Source of the DNA: Betaproteobacteria bacterium
GTDB taxonomy: Bacteria; Pseudomonadota; Gammaproteobacteria; Burkholderiales; Burkholderiaceae
Assembly: GCA_009921765.1 (NCBI GenBank)
Contig: RFXC01000221.1
Span: forward strand, 1-6,690
Direction: 5' to 3'
DNA: 6,690 nucleotides
Shown: piece after piece, positions 1-6,603 of the stretch
How the letters are laid out: each line of letters opens with the position of its first letter
Numbering within the stretch: the stretch's first letter is position 1
The notes under the pieces: model-generated
Database searches by the model: none
Told to the model about the DNA's origin: nothing
The model's input: the letters and a program-made list of their open reading frames with translations, nothing else
Translations under genes and position numbers: made by a program

Positions 1-142
1 TCCACTGCTGCCTGAGCGCCTCGGGCAGTACGCTGGGAGCGACGCGCTGCGCCTCTGCCCTCGCCTCGGGCGCAAGCCCGACAGACGCTACGGTTGCGAG
101 CAAAACCAATATCGAGAGCGCTTTGAGCGGGAAGGCAAGCAT
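1..142 (-). CDS. N-terminal fragment of an exported protein (partial, runs off left edge)
   Basis: Reading the minus strand from ATG at 142 gives an open frame of 47 codons to the window edge. It begins MLAFPLKALSILVLLATV and continues through a hydrophobic core to an APEARA-E site that fits signal peptidase I (a short n-region with Lys7, a leucine/valine-rich h-region, Ala-x-Ala near residues 27-29). The mature start reads EAQRVAPSVLPEALRQQW. An in-frame TTG at 178 (12 codons upstream, adding an Arg-containing n-region) has GGAAG about 8 nt before it, whereas ATG 142 has no visible ribosome site, so the true start may be 178. The mature N-terminus vaguely recalls the first residues of DacB/PBP4-type D-Ala-D-Ala carboxypeptidases of Burkholderiales, but too little is present to assign a function. 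It is transcribed divergently from the dioxygenase. I am fairly sure it is an exported protein and unsure of its family. Confidence 0.6.
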   Translation of the reverse strand, partial: MLAFPLKALSILVLLATVASVGLAPEARAEAQRVAPSVLPEALRQQW

Positions 143-227
143 GGTGAAGGCGTACGCCCGGGTTCGACTGACGAACAAGCATATCGCTTCCGGCCCCCCG
201 AAACGACCAGGTATCGGGTCGCCGCAT

Positions 228-256
228 TTGCCGTGCAGCAAACGCACTGCGAAAAT
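228..256 (+). promoter_or_regulatory. Candidate sigma-70 promoter of the dioxygenase gene
   Basis: TTGCCG at 228-233 (4 of 6 matches to the -35 consensus) is followed after exactly 17 nt by GAAAAT at 251-256 (4 of 6 matches to the -10). This predicts a transcript start near 262-264 and a short leader to ATG 284. A small inverted repeat, TTTGC-(6 nt)-GCAAA at 227-242, overlaps the -35 box and could be an operator. Both are weak matches seen by eye. If real, they exclude the upstream GTG at 233 as a start codon. Confidence 0.3.
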
Positions 257-283
257 CATGCTTTCGATGCCACTGGATCCGTC

Positions 284-1186
284 ATGCAGATCATCCCCGG
301 CAATCATTCCCTTGGCGCGACCGTACACGGCCTTGACCTCTCGCAGCCGCTGTCCGACAGCGGGCACCAGGCCGTGGTCATGGCCCTCGCGAGGCATGGC
401 GTCCTCCGCTTCCCCAACCAGACCCTTACCGCTCGACAACAGTTTGACTTCAGCGGACGCTTTGGCACGCTTGAGGAAAATGTTGCCGGTATGTTTCAGG
501 AGCCCGGACTCCCGCAGGTGATGGTGTTGTCCAACATCATTCGCGACGGCAAGCCCATCGGCATTGCCGATGCCGGCCAAGGCTGGCACACCGACATGTC
601 CTACAGCGCAACCGTCGCCTATGCCAATGTGCTCTATGCCCTGGAAGTGCCGCAGCGCGACGGCCGGCCTCTTGGCAGCACCCAGTTCGCCGATATGGTG
701 GCTGCGTATGAATCGCTGCCTGAGCACATCAAGCGCCGCATCGCGGGCCGCACCGCGACGCATGACTTCTCAAAATTCTGGGACATGATGCGCCGTGAAC
801 GAAACAGCGCGCGCCCGGCGCTCACCGATGCGCAACGCCGCACCAAGCCACCTGTCTCCCATCCGCTGGTGCTGGTCCACCCGGTTTCAGGCGCGCGGTC
901 GTTGTACGCGAACCCAGGCTACGCCATGTGGATCGACGGCATGGACCGCACAGAGTCAGATGAGCTTCTCGACTTTCTGTTCCGTCATCAGACCGAGAGC
1001 CGCTTTGTCTACACCTTCGAATGGACGCGCGGCGATGTCCTGATGTGGGACAACCTGCGCACCATCCATCAGGCGCTTGCCGATTACCGCGCAGACGAGC
1101 CCCGGCTGATCAAGCGCTGTCAGGTGATGGCAGACCGGGTGCTTCACGAGGGCCGCACCGACCGGCACGCGCTCGCTGCGCATTGA
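284..1186 (+). CDS. TauD/TfdA-family Fe(II)/2-oxoglutarate-dependent dioxygenase
   Basis: Predicted 300-residue cytosolic non-heme iron oxygenase that couples 2-oxoglutarate decarboxylation to substrate hydroxylation. The family opening (SLGATVHGLDLSQPL) starts near residue 9. The facial triad is visible as WHTDMSY (His102, Asp104) and TIHQAL (His262). Arg274 and Arg278 in PRLIKR sit where TauD carries its 2-oxoglutarate carboxylate arginines, about 12 and 16 residues after the distal His. An in-frame GTG at 233 would add 17 residues, but those do not look like the family N-terminus; ATG 284 has a modest GGA 6 nt upstream and gives the usual length. The family acts on taurine, alkyl sulfates, phenoxyacetates, 2-aminoethylphosphonate-like compounds and others. 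I do not see the taurine-binding His of TauD in the segment before the HxD motif, so taurine is not the obvious substrate. The gene stands alone and converges on the leuCD-like operon. The family is certain; the substrate is unknown. Confidence 0.93.
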   Translation: MQIIPGNHSLGATVHGLDLSQPLSDSGHQAVVMALARHGVLRFPNQTLTARQQFDFSGRFGTLEENVAGMFQEPGLPQVMVLSNIIRDGKPIGIADAGQGWHTDMSYSATVAYANVLYALEVPQRDGRPLGSTQFADMVAAYESLPEHIKRRIAGRTATHDFSKFWDMMRRERNSARPALTDAQRRTKPPVSHPLVLVHPVSGARSLYANPGYAMWIDGMDRTESDELLDFLFRHQTESRFVYTFEWTRGDVLMWDNLRTIHQALADYRADEPRLIKRCQVMADRVLHEGRTDRHALAAH

Positions 1187-1198
1187 CCCAGCCGCTGC

Positions 1199-1216
1199 GG
1201 GGGCCAACCGGCCCCC
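1199..1216. terminator. GC hairpin between convergent genes, possible bidirectional terminator
   Basis: GGGGGCC-AACC-GGCCCCC forms a perfect 7-bp all-GC stem with a 4-nt loop. It lies 12 nt after the dioxygenase stop and 5 nt after the leuD-like stop on the other strand, which is where a shared terminator would sit. No T-run follows on either strand, so it is not a textbook intrinsic terminator. It may pause polymerase or protect 3' ends. Confidence 0.5.
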
Positions 1217-1221
1217 ACGCG

Positions 1222-1833
1222 CTACAACCAGGGCGATTCCACGGCCCGTGCCGACTCAAACTGCCTGACGCTTGCTTCCAGCGCCAGGGTATAGCCGAGT
1301 TCATCCTGGCCGGTACGCAACAGAAGCTTTTGAAACGGACAGAGTTCGAATCGCTCTGACGCCTGACCGGCGACCGTCACCGTCTGCGCTTCGAGGTCTA
1401 CCCGGACACGGGCTGCCGGCGCGGCCTGTACCGCCCCCAAAAGAGACTCCACCTTGTCTGCGGGCAAGACCACGGGAAGCAATCCGTTCTTGAGCGAATT
1501 CGAATAAAAGATATCGCCAAAGCTGGGCGCGATTACCACCCGGATTCCACCATCCCACAGCGCATAGACCGCGGCCTCGCGCGACGAACCCGATCCGAAA
1601 TTCTCGCGCGCGACGAGGATTGACGCGCCCTGGCGAGCTGGATCATTGAAGACGAATTCGGGCCTGGGTTGCCCGTTCCCATCGAGCCGCAGATCATGGA
1701 AAAGATACGCCCCCATGCCGGCCGCACGAGGCTTCCGGAGAAAGCGCGCCGGAATGATCTGATCGGTATCGACATTGCGACGATCGAGCGGAATTGCCAC
1801 CGACTCAACGACGGTAAAGACGGGTTTACTCAT
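1222..1833 (-). CDS. leuD: LeuD-like small subunit of a 3-isopropylmalate dehydratase-family hydro-lyase
   Basis: 203 residues, matching the usual ~200-residue LeuD swivel domain that completes the active site of the LeuC-type [4Fe-4S] subunit. Family motifs: NVDTDQIIPARFL (20-32), RENFGSGSSRE (76-86), IAPSFGDIFYSN (101-112) and NGLLP (116-120). The start is ATG 1833, with GGAG at 1843-1840 spaced 6 nt; an upstream TTG at 1854 is in frame but would place that GGAG inside the gene. The start lies 13 nt after the leuC-like stop, and the pair is surely cotranscribed. Odd points: the usual His of the GSSREHA motif is Ala87, and the C-terminal DPFRR...DDIGLTL segment reads CPFQK...DELGYTL. This places it in a divergent branch rather than with biosynthetic leucine enzymes. 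With no leuA or leuB nearby and a C-C lyase in the operon, a catabolic hydratase (alkylmaleate or alkylmalate) is the better guess. Family certain, leucine role doubtful. Confidence 0.9.
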   Translation of the reverse strand: MSKPVFTVVESVAIPLDRRNVDTDQIIPARFLRKPRAAGMGAYLFHDLRLDGNGQPRPEFVFNDPARQGASILVARENFGSGSSREAAVYALWDGGIRVVIAPSFGDIFYSNSLKNGLLPVVLPADKVESLLGAVQAAPAARVRVDLEAQTVTVAGQASERFELCPFQKLLLRTGQDELGYTLALEASVRQFESARAVESPWL

Positions 1834-1839
1834 ACGCCA

Positions 1840-1843
1840 CTCC
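1840..1843 (-). promoter_or_regulatory. Ribosome binding site deciding the leuD-like start
   Basis: On the minus strand GGAG lies 6 nt before ATG 1833 and 3 nt after the leuC-like stop codon (1849-1847). This favours ATG 1833 over the in-frame TTG at 1854 and suggests reinitiation by ribosomes finishing the large subunit. Confidence 0.7.
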
Positions 1844-1846
1844 GAT

Positions 1847-3265
1847 TCAGGCAATCGTGCGGGGGTCGGTCAGTCGGCCGGTGAGTGCAGCGGCCGCAGC
1901 CGTGACCGGACTCACCAGATGCGTCCTCGCGCCGACCCCCTGGCGACCCACGAAATTCCGGTTCGAGGTCGAGGCGCAGTGCTCACCTGCCGGAACCAGA
2001 TCACCGTTCATGCCGGCACACATCGAGCAACCCGAAAAGCCCCACTGCATGCCCGCATCGACAAAGATGCGGTCGAGCCCGAGGGCCTGCGCCTGCCGGC
2101 GCACCTCGTCGGAACCGGGCGCCACCAGCGCGCGCACGCCCTGGGCGATACGCCGGCCCTTGACGAGCGCAGCGGCGGCCTGAAGGTCTCCCAGTCTGGC
2201 ATTGGTGCAGGAACCGATGAACACATGACGGATCGGCACGTCGGCCAGGGCCATGCCGGGTTGCAGCCCCATGTAGTCGAGCGCCGCGCGCATGGACTGC
2301 GACGCTGCGGCACTGGCCGCAGCTGACGGGTCGGGCACCCGCTGTGACACGCCAATCACGTGCTCGGGACTGGTGCCCCAGGTGACCATGGGCTCAAGCG
2401 CGCCTGCATCAATCGTGACCATCCGATCGAATGACGCGCCAGGATCGGTAACAAGCCGGCGCCAGTCGGCCACCGCCCGGTCGAACTGCTCACCGCGCGG
2501 CGCATGTTCCCGACCTGCGACCCATTCGAACGTGGTGTCGTCGGGCGCAACCAACCCCGAGCGTGCGCCCGCCTCGATCGACATGTTGCAGACCGTCATC
2601 CGTCCTTCCATGGACAGTGACCGGATGGCACTACCTGCATATTCAATGGTGTGACCAGTGGCCCCGGCCGCGCCGATCTTCCCGATGATGGCAAGGATGA
2701 TGTCTTTGGCGGTGACGCCGCGCCCGAGCGCACCCTCGACCTGAATCAGCATCGAGCGGCTCTTGCGTTGCCAGAGCGTTTGTGTGGCAAGGACCTGGCT
2801 GACTTCCGAGGCGCCAATACCGAAGGCCAGCGCTCCCATCGCCCCGTGGGTGGCCGTGTGGCTGTCACCGCAGACAATGGTCATGCCAGGAAGCGAAAGC
2901 CCCTGCTCGGGCCCGATCACGTGCACGATCCCCTGGCGCGGGTGTCCCATTCCGAACGCACGAATGCCGTGCAGCGCGGCGTTGGCCTCGAACCGACGAA
3001 TCAGCGAGCGCGCCTCTGAATCCGGCTGATCGTCAATCGCAGGGCCACGTGTAGGAACGTAGTGATCAGCCACGCCAAAGGTTCGCTCCGGGCTTCGAAC
3101 CGGGAGCCCGCGCTCGGCAAGAATCTCGAAGGCCCGGGCCGAGCCTTCGTGAAACAGATGCCGATCGATGAAGAGCAGCGTCTGGCCGTCATCGGCGCGC
3201 TCATGCACTGCATGCGCTGTCCAGAGCTTGTCGTAAAGCGTTGACGCGTGAGCGGAAGCGGTCAT
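1847..3265 (-). CDS. leuC: LeuC-like large subunit, aconitase-family [4Fe-4S] hydro-lyase
   Basis: 472 residues, the normal length for the large subunit of 3-isopropylmalate dehydratase. The three cluster cysteines are visible: Cys353 in FIGSCTNAR and Cys413/Cys416 in [11 protein letters not shown]. Other aconitase-fold marks are [19 protein letters not shown] (131-149), LATQTLWQ (159-166), [10 protein letters not shown] (294-303) and [10 protein letters not shown] (434-443). It adds or removes water on a substituted malate or maleate together with the LeuD-like partner, in the cytosol. GAGGG (3279-3275) precedes ATG 3265 by 9 nt and overlaps the stop of the lyase gene upstream, so translation is probably coupled. 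Departures from biosynthetic LeuC include an N-terminal [14 protein letters not shown] segment where HEVTSPQAF-like residues are usual, DHYVPT in place of the DHNVPT/DHNVST type, and SCTNAR for SCTNSR. Family certain; the true substrate could be isopropylmalate, citraconate/citramalate, dimethylmaleate or another alkylmaleate. Confidence 0.93.
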   Translation of the reverse strand: MTASAHASTLYDKLWTAHAVHERADDGQTLLFIDRHLFHEGSARAFEILAERGLPVRSPERTFGVADHYVPTRGPAIDDQPDSEARSLIRRFEANAALHGIRAFGMGHPRQGIVHVIGPEQGLSLPGMTIVCGDSHTATHGAMGALAFGIGASEVSQVLATQTLWQRKSRSMLIQVEGALGRGVTAKDIILAIIGKIGAAGATGHTIEYAGSAIRSLSMEGRMTVCNMSIEAGARSGLVAPDDTTFEWVAGREHAPRGEQFDRAVADWRRLVTDPGASFDRMVTIDAGALEPMVTWGTSPEHVIGVSQRVPDPSAAASAAASQSMRAALDYMGLQPGMALADVPIRHVFIGSCTNARLGDLQAAAALVKGRRIAQGVRALVAPGSDEVRRQAQALGLDRIFVDAGMQWGFSGCSMCAGMNGDLVPAGEHCASTSNRNFVGRQGVGARTHLVSPVTAAAAALTGRLTDPRTIA

Positions 3266-3277
3266 GGATCGCAGCCC

Positions 3278-4147
3278 TCAGGAAACCTTGTAGCGGCGGG
3301 AAATTTCATCCCACTCGATCGCGCCTACGCGGTTGAAGCTTTGCTGCGGCGTGAGTTCCAGGCCGGGGGCGGCATGCCGACCCAGCCGTCGGGTTTCCTC
3401 CAGCACACGATCGCAAGTGGCCATCACCGCCTTGAACAACATGCCCGGGAGAATCGCAATCCGGTAGCCCATCGCTTCCGCGTCGGCAAACGGCACATCA
3501 GGTGTCTTGCCCTTCCAAACGAGATTGAGCAGGCATGGCCCGTGAACCCGCCGGGGAATGTCGGCGACTTCATCAAGGTTCTGCGCGGCCTCCACAAAGG
3601 CCATGTCTGCGCCCGCCTCCAGCGCATCGTTCACGCGACCAATCGCCTCATCCAGCCCGAGGCTTGCGCGACTGTCGGTTCGGGCGATGATCAGGAAGTC
3701 GGCCGACTCCCGGGCGCCCGCCGCTGCGCGGATCTTGTTCACGAACGCTGCACGATCGATGACGGTCTTGTTTTCAAGATGGCCGCACTTCTTGGGAAAG
3801 GCCTGGTCCTCGATATGCATACCGGCAACGCCCCGACGTTCATATTCACGCACGGTGCGCGTCATGTTGAGTTCGTTGCCGAAGCCGGTATCGGCATCCG
3901 CAAACACCGGAACACCGACCGCATCAGCGATCCTGCCCGCGTTGCCTGCCATCTCGGTCATGGTGGTGAGACCATAGTCGGGATAACCGAGCGTGGCGGC
4001 AGTGCCCGCGCCGGTCATGTACACCGCTTCGAATCCCGCCTGCTCAATCATGCGGGCGGTGATGCAGTCGTAGGCGCCAGGTGCAATCAGCATTTGCGGA
4101 CGCGCGAGGAGTTCTCGTAACTGTCGGGCTGGATTTTTCAAGGCCAT
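3278..4147 (-). CDS. Isocitrate lyase/PEP mutase-family C-C lyase (2,3-dimethylmalate lyase-like)
   Basis: 289-residue (beta/alpha)8 enzyme. Visible marks are YMTGAGTA near 43-50, the Mg-binding DADTGFG (84-90), HIEDQ (111-115), the KKCGH lyase motif with catalytic Cys121, and ARTDS (155-159). The Cys-containing motif marks a true lyase that cleaves a substituted malate or isocitrate by a retro-Claisen/aldol-type step, rather than a phosphonomutase or oxaloacetate decarboxylase. The NxTEFG segment typical of methylisocitrate lyase PrpB is replaced by LNLVWKGKTPDVPF (207-220), and the 84-90 motif reads DADTGFG rather than the DADIGFG of E. coli PrpB. Both favour the 2,3-dimethylmalate lyase/petal-death-protein side of the family, giving pyruvate or another 2-oxo acid plus a carboxylate. 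It heads the operon; ATG 4147 has a weak GGA 7 nt upstream, and its stop lies 12 nt before the leuC-like start. Lyase chemistry is likely; substrate is inferred. Confidence 0.9.
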   Translation of the reverse strand: MALKNPARQLRELLARPQMLIAPGAYDCITARMIEQAGFEAVYMTGAGTAATLGYPDYGLTTMTEMAGNAGRIADAVGVPVFADADTGFGNELNMTRTVREYERRGVAGMHIEDQAFPKKCGHLENKTVIDRAAFVNKIRAAAGARESADFLIIARTDSRASLGLDEAIGRVNDALEAGADMAFVEAAQNLDEVADIPRRVHGPCLLNLVWKGKTPDVPFADAEAMGYRIAILPGMLFKAVMATCDRVLEETRRLGRHAAPGLELTPQQSFNRVGAIEWDEISRRYKVS

Positions 4148-4343
4148 GTCGAGATCCGCTTGATGAGTTGGAAAGGGACGCCTGGGAGTATGCCATCAGC
4201 CACCCGCGCCCGCGTAGCGATCCGGATCTGCTGTCAACCAGAGACCGAAGCCGCTCTACCCATTCCGTCAAACCCACCGTTGGCCTTGTGCGCATGAGGT
4301 AACTCCTGTCAAATCCGGCGATCCCGATCCTGGAGCACCGCTG
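4148..4343. promoter_or_regulatory. Divergent intergenic control region between the lyase and flavoprotein operons
   Basis: This 196-bp gap separates two diverging operons, so it must hold the promoters for both. It contains a perfect 10-bp palindrome GATCCGGATC at 4219-4228 and a related half-copy (GATCCCGATC, 4320-4329) close to the flavoprotein start. A recurring GTCAA word appears at 4233, 4267 and 4308 with spacings of 34 and 41 nt. I could not find a convincing -35/-10 pair on either strand. A shared regulator acting here is inference from the geometry. Confidence 0.5.
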
Positions 4344-5801
4344 ATGCCCACAAGACATTCCTTCGATCTGATCGTCGCTGGTTGCGGAATCGCCGGGCTG
4401 TCGGCCGCTGTGTCGGCTGCCGAGCGCGGCGCTCGAGTGGCGGTGCTCGAGCGCGCGCCAATCGAGGATCGCGGCGGGCAGAGCCGCTACACCGAGGCGT
4501 ACCTCCGCATGAAGAGTCATCGCGAGGTCTCTGACGACTTCGAGACGCACTTTGCCGAGAACGGCTGCGGAAGCCTCGACCCAGACCTGATCGAGCAGAG
4601 CGCAGAGTCTCGGCCGCGTGGCATGGTGCGCGCCCTGAGCCTCACCGACCCGCACTTCATTGAAGCGCTCGCCCAGCACGCCGGGCCCGCAGTCGCCTGG
4701 CTCACCGGCCTCGGTGCCCGGTTCGATTTCCTGCCCACCCAGTTCCTCACCAAATCGCAACCTCGACTGCTGCCGGTTGGCGGTGGACAGGCGCTGGTCG
4801 ACGTCCTCGCCGCCGCCGCCGAGAGACTGGGCGTGAGCTTCTTCTACGAAACCACTGCGCAATCGCTGATCGAATCCAGCGCCGGCGGAGTGGGCGGATT
4901 GAAGGCGCGCGATGCCCGCGGCGCAGCACTCGAGTTTTCGGGTCCGGTGGTCCTGGCCAGTGGCGGATTCCAGGGCAACGCCGAGATGATGACCCGGTAT
5001 GTGGGCCCGCGCTCGGTGCATCTGCGCCCGATCTGCAAGGGCGGCTACTACAACCGCGGTGAGGGTATCCGAATGGCACTGGAGTTGGGGGCAGCCACCT
5101 GTGGCGACTTCGGCAGCTATCACGCGGAGCCCATCGATCCGCGGTCGGGTCTGTCAGAGCCCTCGGTCTTCATTTTTCCCTACGGCATTCTGGTCAACCG
5201 CGAGGGATTGCGGTTCACCGATGAAGCGCCCGGCACGGTCGATGCGCACTATGAATCCATCACCCGCCGAATCTACGAGCAGTCGCAGGGCCGGGCCTGG
5301 GTGGTACTTGACGCGCGCCACCAGAGCATCCCCAACTACCGCCTTGCCATCCGCACCGATCAGGCACCGGTCGTGGCCGATTCCATCGAAGGCCTCGCGA
5401 GCGCAATCCATGTGCCGGGTGATGCGCTCCGCGCGACCGTCACCGCCTACAACGCGGCATGCAGCGGCGAAGACTGGCGTCCGCTCGAGCTCGACGGCGT
5501 GCGCACCGCAGGTCTGTCCCCAGCAAAGTCCAACTGGGCATGCCCGATCGACCGCGCACCCTTTCACGCCTACCCCATCATGTCCGCCAATGTGTTCACT
5601 TTCGGCGGACTGAAGGTGGATCCCGACGCTCGCGTGTTGTCGTCTGATGGCCACCCGATCCCGGGCCTGTACGCGGCAGGCGAAATCATCGGTAGCTACT
5701 ACGGCGTGTACACCGGCGCGACCTCGGTCATGAAGGGCATGGTGTTCGGCAGGCAGGCGGGCCTGCACGTGACCTCCGCTGATGCCAAGGTGGCCGCATG
5801 A
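4344..5801 (+). CDS. FAD-dependent dehydrogenase, fumarate reductase/tricarballylate dehydrogenase (TcuA)-like
   Basis: 485-residue flavoprotein of the FAD_binding_2 family (succinate dehydrogenase/fumarate reductase, 3-ketosteroid dehydrogenase, TcuA). The dinucleotide fold is GCGIAG (13-18) with acidic Glu36 ending the second strand. RGGQSRYTEAYLRM (43-56) closely resembles the RGGNSRHT region of tricarballylate dehydrogenase. Further marks are LASGGFQGN (204-212), NRGEGIRMALELGA (237-250), VNREGLRFTDE (284-294) and the C-terminal FAD segment GLYAAGEIIG (441-450) plus TGATSVMKGMVFGRQAG. Arg290 in the GLRF motif sits where the family's catalytic proton-donating arginine is found. There is no signal peptide or Tat motif, so it is cytosolic. 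GGAG at 4332-4335 is 8 nt before ATG 4344. The likely reaction is desaturation of a succinate-like substrate to an alkene. No TcuB-like electron-transfer partner is in the window. Family certain, substrate unknown. Confidence 0.93.
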   Translation: MPTRHSFDLIVAGCGIAGLSAAVSAAERGARVAVLERAPIEDRGGQSRYTEAYLRMKSHREVSDDFETHFAENGCGSLDPDLIEQSAESRPRGMVRALSLTDPHFIEALAQHAGPAVAWLTGLGARFDFLPTQFLTKSQPRLLPVGGGQALVDVLAAAAERLGVSFFYETTAQSLIESSAGGVGGLKARDARGAALEFSGPVVLASGGFQGNAEMMTRYVGPRSVHLRPICKGGYYNRGEGIRMALELGAATCGDFGSYHAEPIDPRSGLSEPSVFIFPYGILVNREGLRFTDEAPGTVDAHYESITRRIYEQSQGRAWVVLDARHQSIPNYRLAIRTDQAPVVADSIEGLASAIHVPGDALRATVTAYNAACSGEDWRPLELDGVRTAGLSPAKSNWACPIDRAPFHAYPIMSANVFTFGGLKVDPDARVLSSDGHPIPGLYAAGEIIGSYYGVYTGATSVMKGMVFGRQAGLHVTSADAKVAA

Positions 5802-6568
5802 ACGACGCCCGTGAATCGTTTGCAGGGCGCGTGGCGCTGGTCACAGGCTCGCAGGGTGCGATCGGCTCGGCAATCGTCCGACTGCTTACCGAAGCCGGCG
5901 CGCGCGTGGTGTGCGCCGACCAGCGCGGCGACATTGCGCCCGACGCGGCAGGCACCGCTGGTGATGCCTGCATTGCGCTCGACGTCCGTGATGCTTCACA
6001 GGTCCGGGCGCTGTTTCAATCCATCGAATCTGCGGGCCCACCGGTGGACACGCTGGTGAACGTTGCGGGAGTCGTTTCATTCGGATCCGCACAGTCGTTG
6101 GCCGAAGCGGAGTGGGATCGTGTGCTTGACATCAATTTGAAGGGCACGTTTCTCTGCTGCCAGGCCGCGATCGCCGGGATGAAGCGCCTGCAGTTCGGGC
6201 GGATCATCAACCTGGGCTCGGTGGTGGGCAAAAATTCCGGCAATGCCAGGCCATGGGTCAACCCGGACGAACAGGCTGTGGCAAGCAACGTTGCCTACGG
6301 AGCGTCGAAGGCCGGCGTTCATGTGCTGACCGGATTTCTTGCAAGGGAGCTCGCGGCCCACGGCATTACCGTGAACGCGCTCGCTCCCGGGCCGATCGCC
6401 ACCGCCATGACCACCGCGTTTCCTGCTGCCCTGCGCGCGCTCATTCCACGCGGACGGATGGGAACCCCCGATGATGTGGCACGCGCAGCGCTGTTTCTCG
6501 CAAGTCGCAATTCTGATTTCATCACCGGCGAAATTCTCGACATCAACGGCGGCATGTGGAGCGACTGA
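5798..6568 (+). CDS. Short-chain dehydrogenase/reductase (SDR), classical type
   Basis: 256 residues, the classical SDR length. Motifs: TGSQGAIG (16-23, cofactor loop), Asp41 at the end of the second strand (favouring NAD+ over NADP+), NVAG (88-91), Asn113 in DINLKGTF, Ser141, and YGASK with Tyr167 and Lys171. A C-terminal FITGEILDINGGMW (241-254) is typical of the family. Ser141 to Tyr167 is 26 residues instead of the usual ~13, because of a segment NARPWVNPDEQAVASN next to the substrate pocket. The start ATG overlaps the flavoprotein stop (ATGA, 5798-5801) and AAGG at 5787-5790 gives a 7-nt spacing, so translation is coupled and both proteins likely act in one pathway. It would oxidise a hydroxyl or reduce a keto group on a pathway intermediate, in the cytosol. 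Names such as 3-oxoacyl-ACP reductase would be over-calls. Confidence 0.93.
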   Translation: MNDARESFAGRVALVTGSQGAIGSAIVRLLTEAGARVVCADQRGDIAPDAAGTAGDACIALDVRDASQVRALFQSIESAGPPVDTLVNVAGVVSFGSAQSLAEAEWDRVLDINLKGTFLCCQAAIAGMKRLQFGRIINLGSVVGKNSGNARPWVNPDEQAVASNVAYGASKAGVHVLTGFLARELAAHGITVNALAPGPIATAMTTAFPAALRALIPRGRMGTPDDVARAALFLASRNSDFITGEILDINGGMWSD

Positions 6569-6603
6569 GCCGCTCGTCCACCCATCACCCCAGGGAGCCT
6601 TTC

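Noticed and set aside
123..521. Plus-strand open frame of 132 codons overlapping the dioxygenase start
   Set aside because: It is out of frame with the dioxygenase, of low-complexity Ser/Pro/Arg composition, and lacks a ribosome site. It is a shadow frame.
3248..4120. Long plus-strand open frame (290 codons) opposite the lyase gene
   Set aside because: It lies entirely antisense to the lyase apart from its first bases and shows no domain-like motifs. The minus-strand frame carries all the family residues, so this is a shadow of GC-rich coding DNA.
4151..4302. Plus-strand open stretch in the gap reading DPLDELERDAWEYA and onward
   Set aside because: It looks mildly protein-like, but no start codon with a ribosome site exists in the gap, the tail is Arg/Ser-rich, and the frame enters from antisense of the lyase. 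A gene remnant is possible but unsupported.
4044..5123. Long minus-strand open frame (359 codons) opposite the flavoprotein start and the intergenic gap
   Set aside because: The translation is low in recognisable motifs and rich in Gly, Arg and Ser. It overlaps the N-terminal FAD domain on the other strand and the lyase start, so it is a shadow.
5154..5768. Minus-strand open frame of 204 codons within the flavoprotein gene
   Set aside because: Antisense shadow; the plus strand holds clear flavoprotein motifs through the whole stretch.
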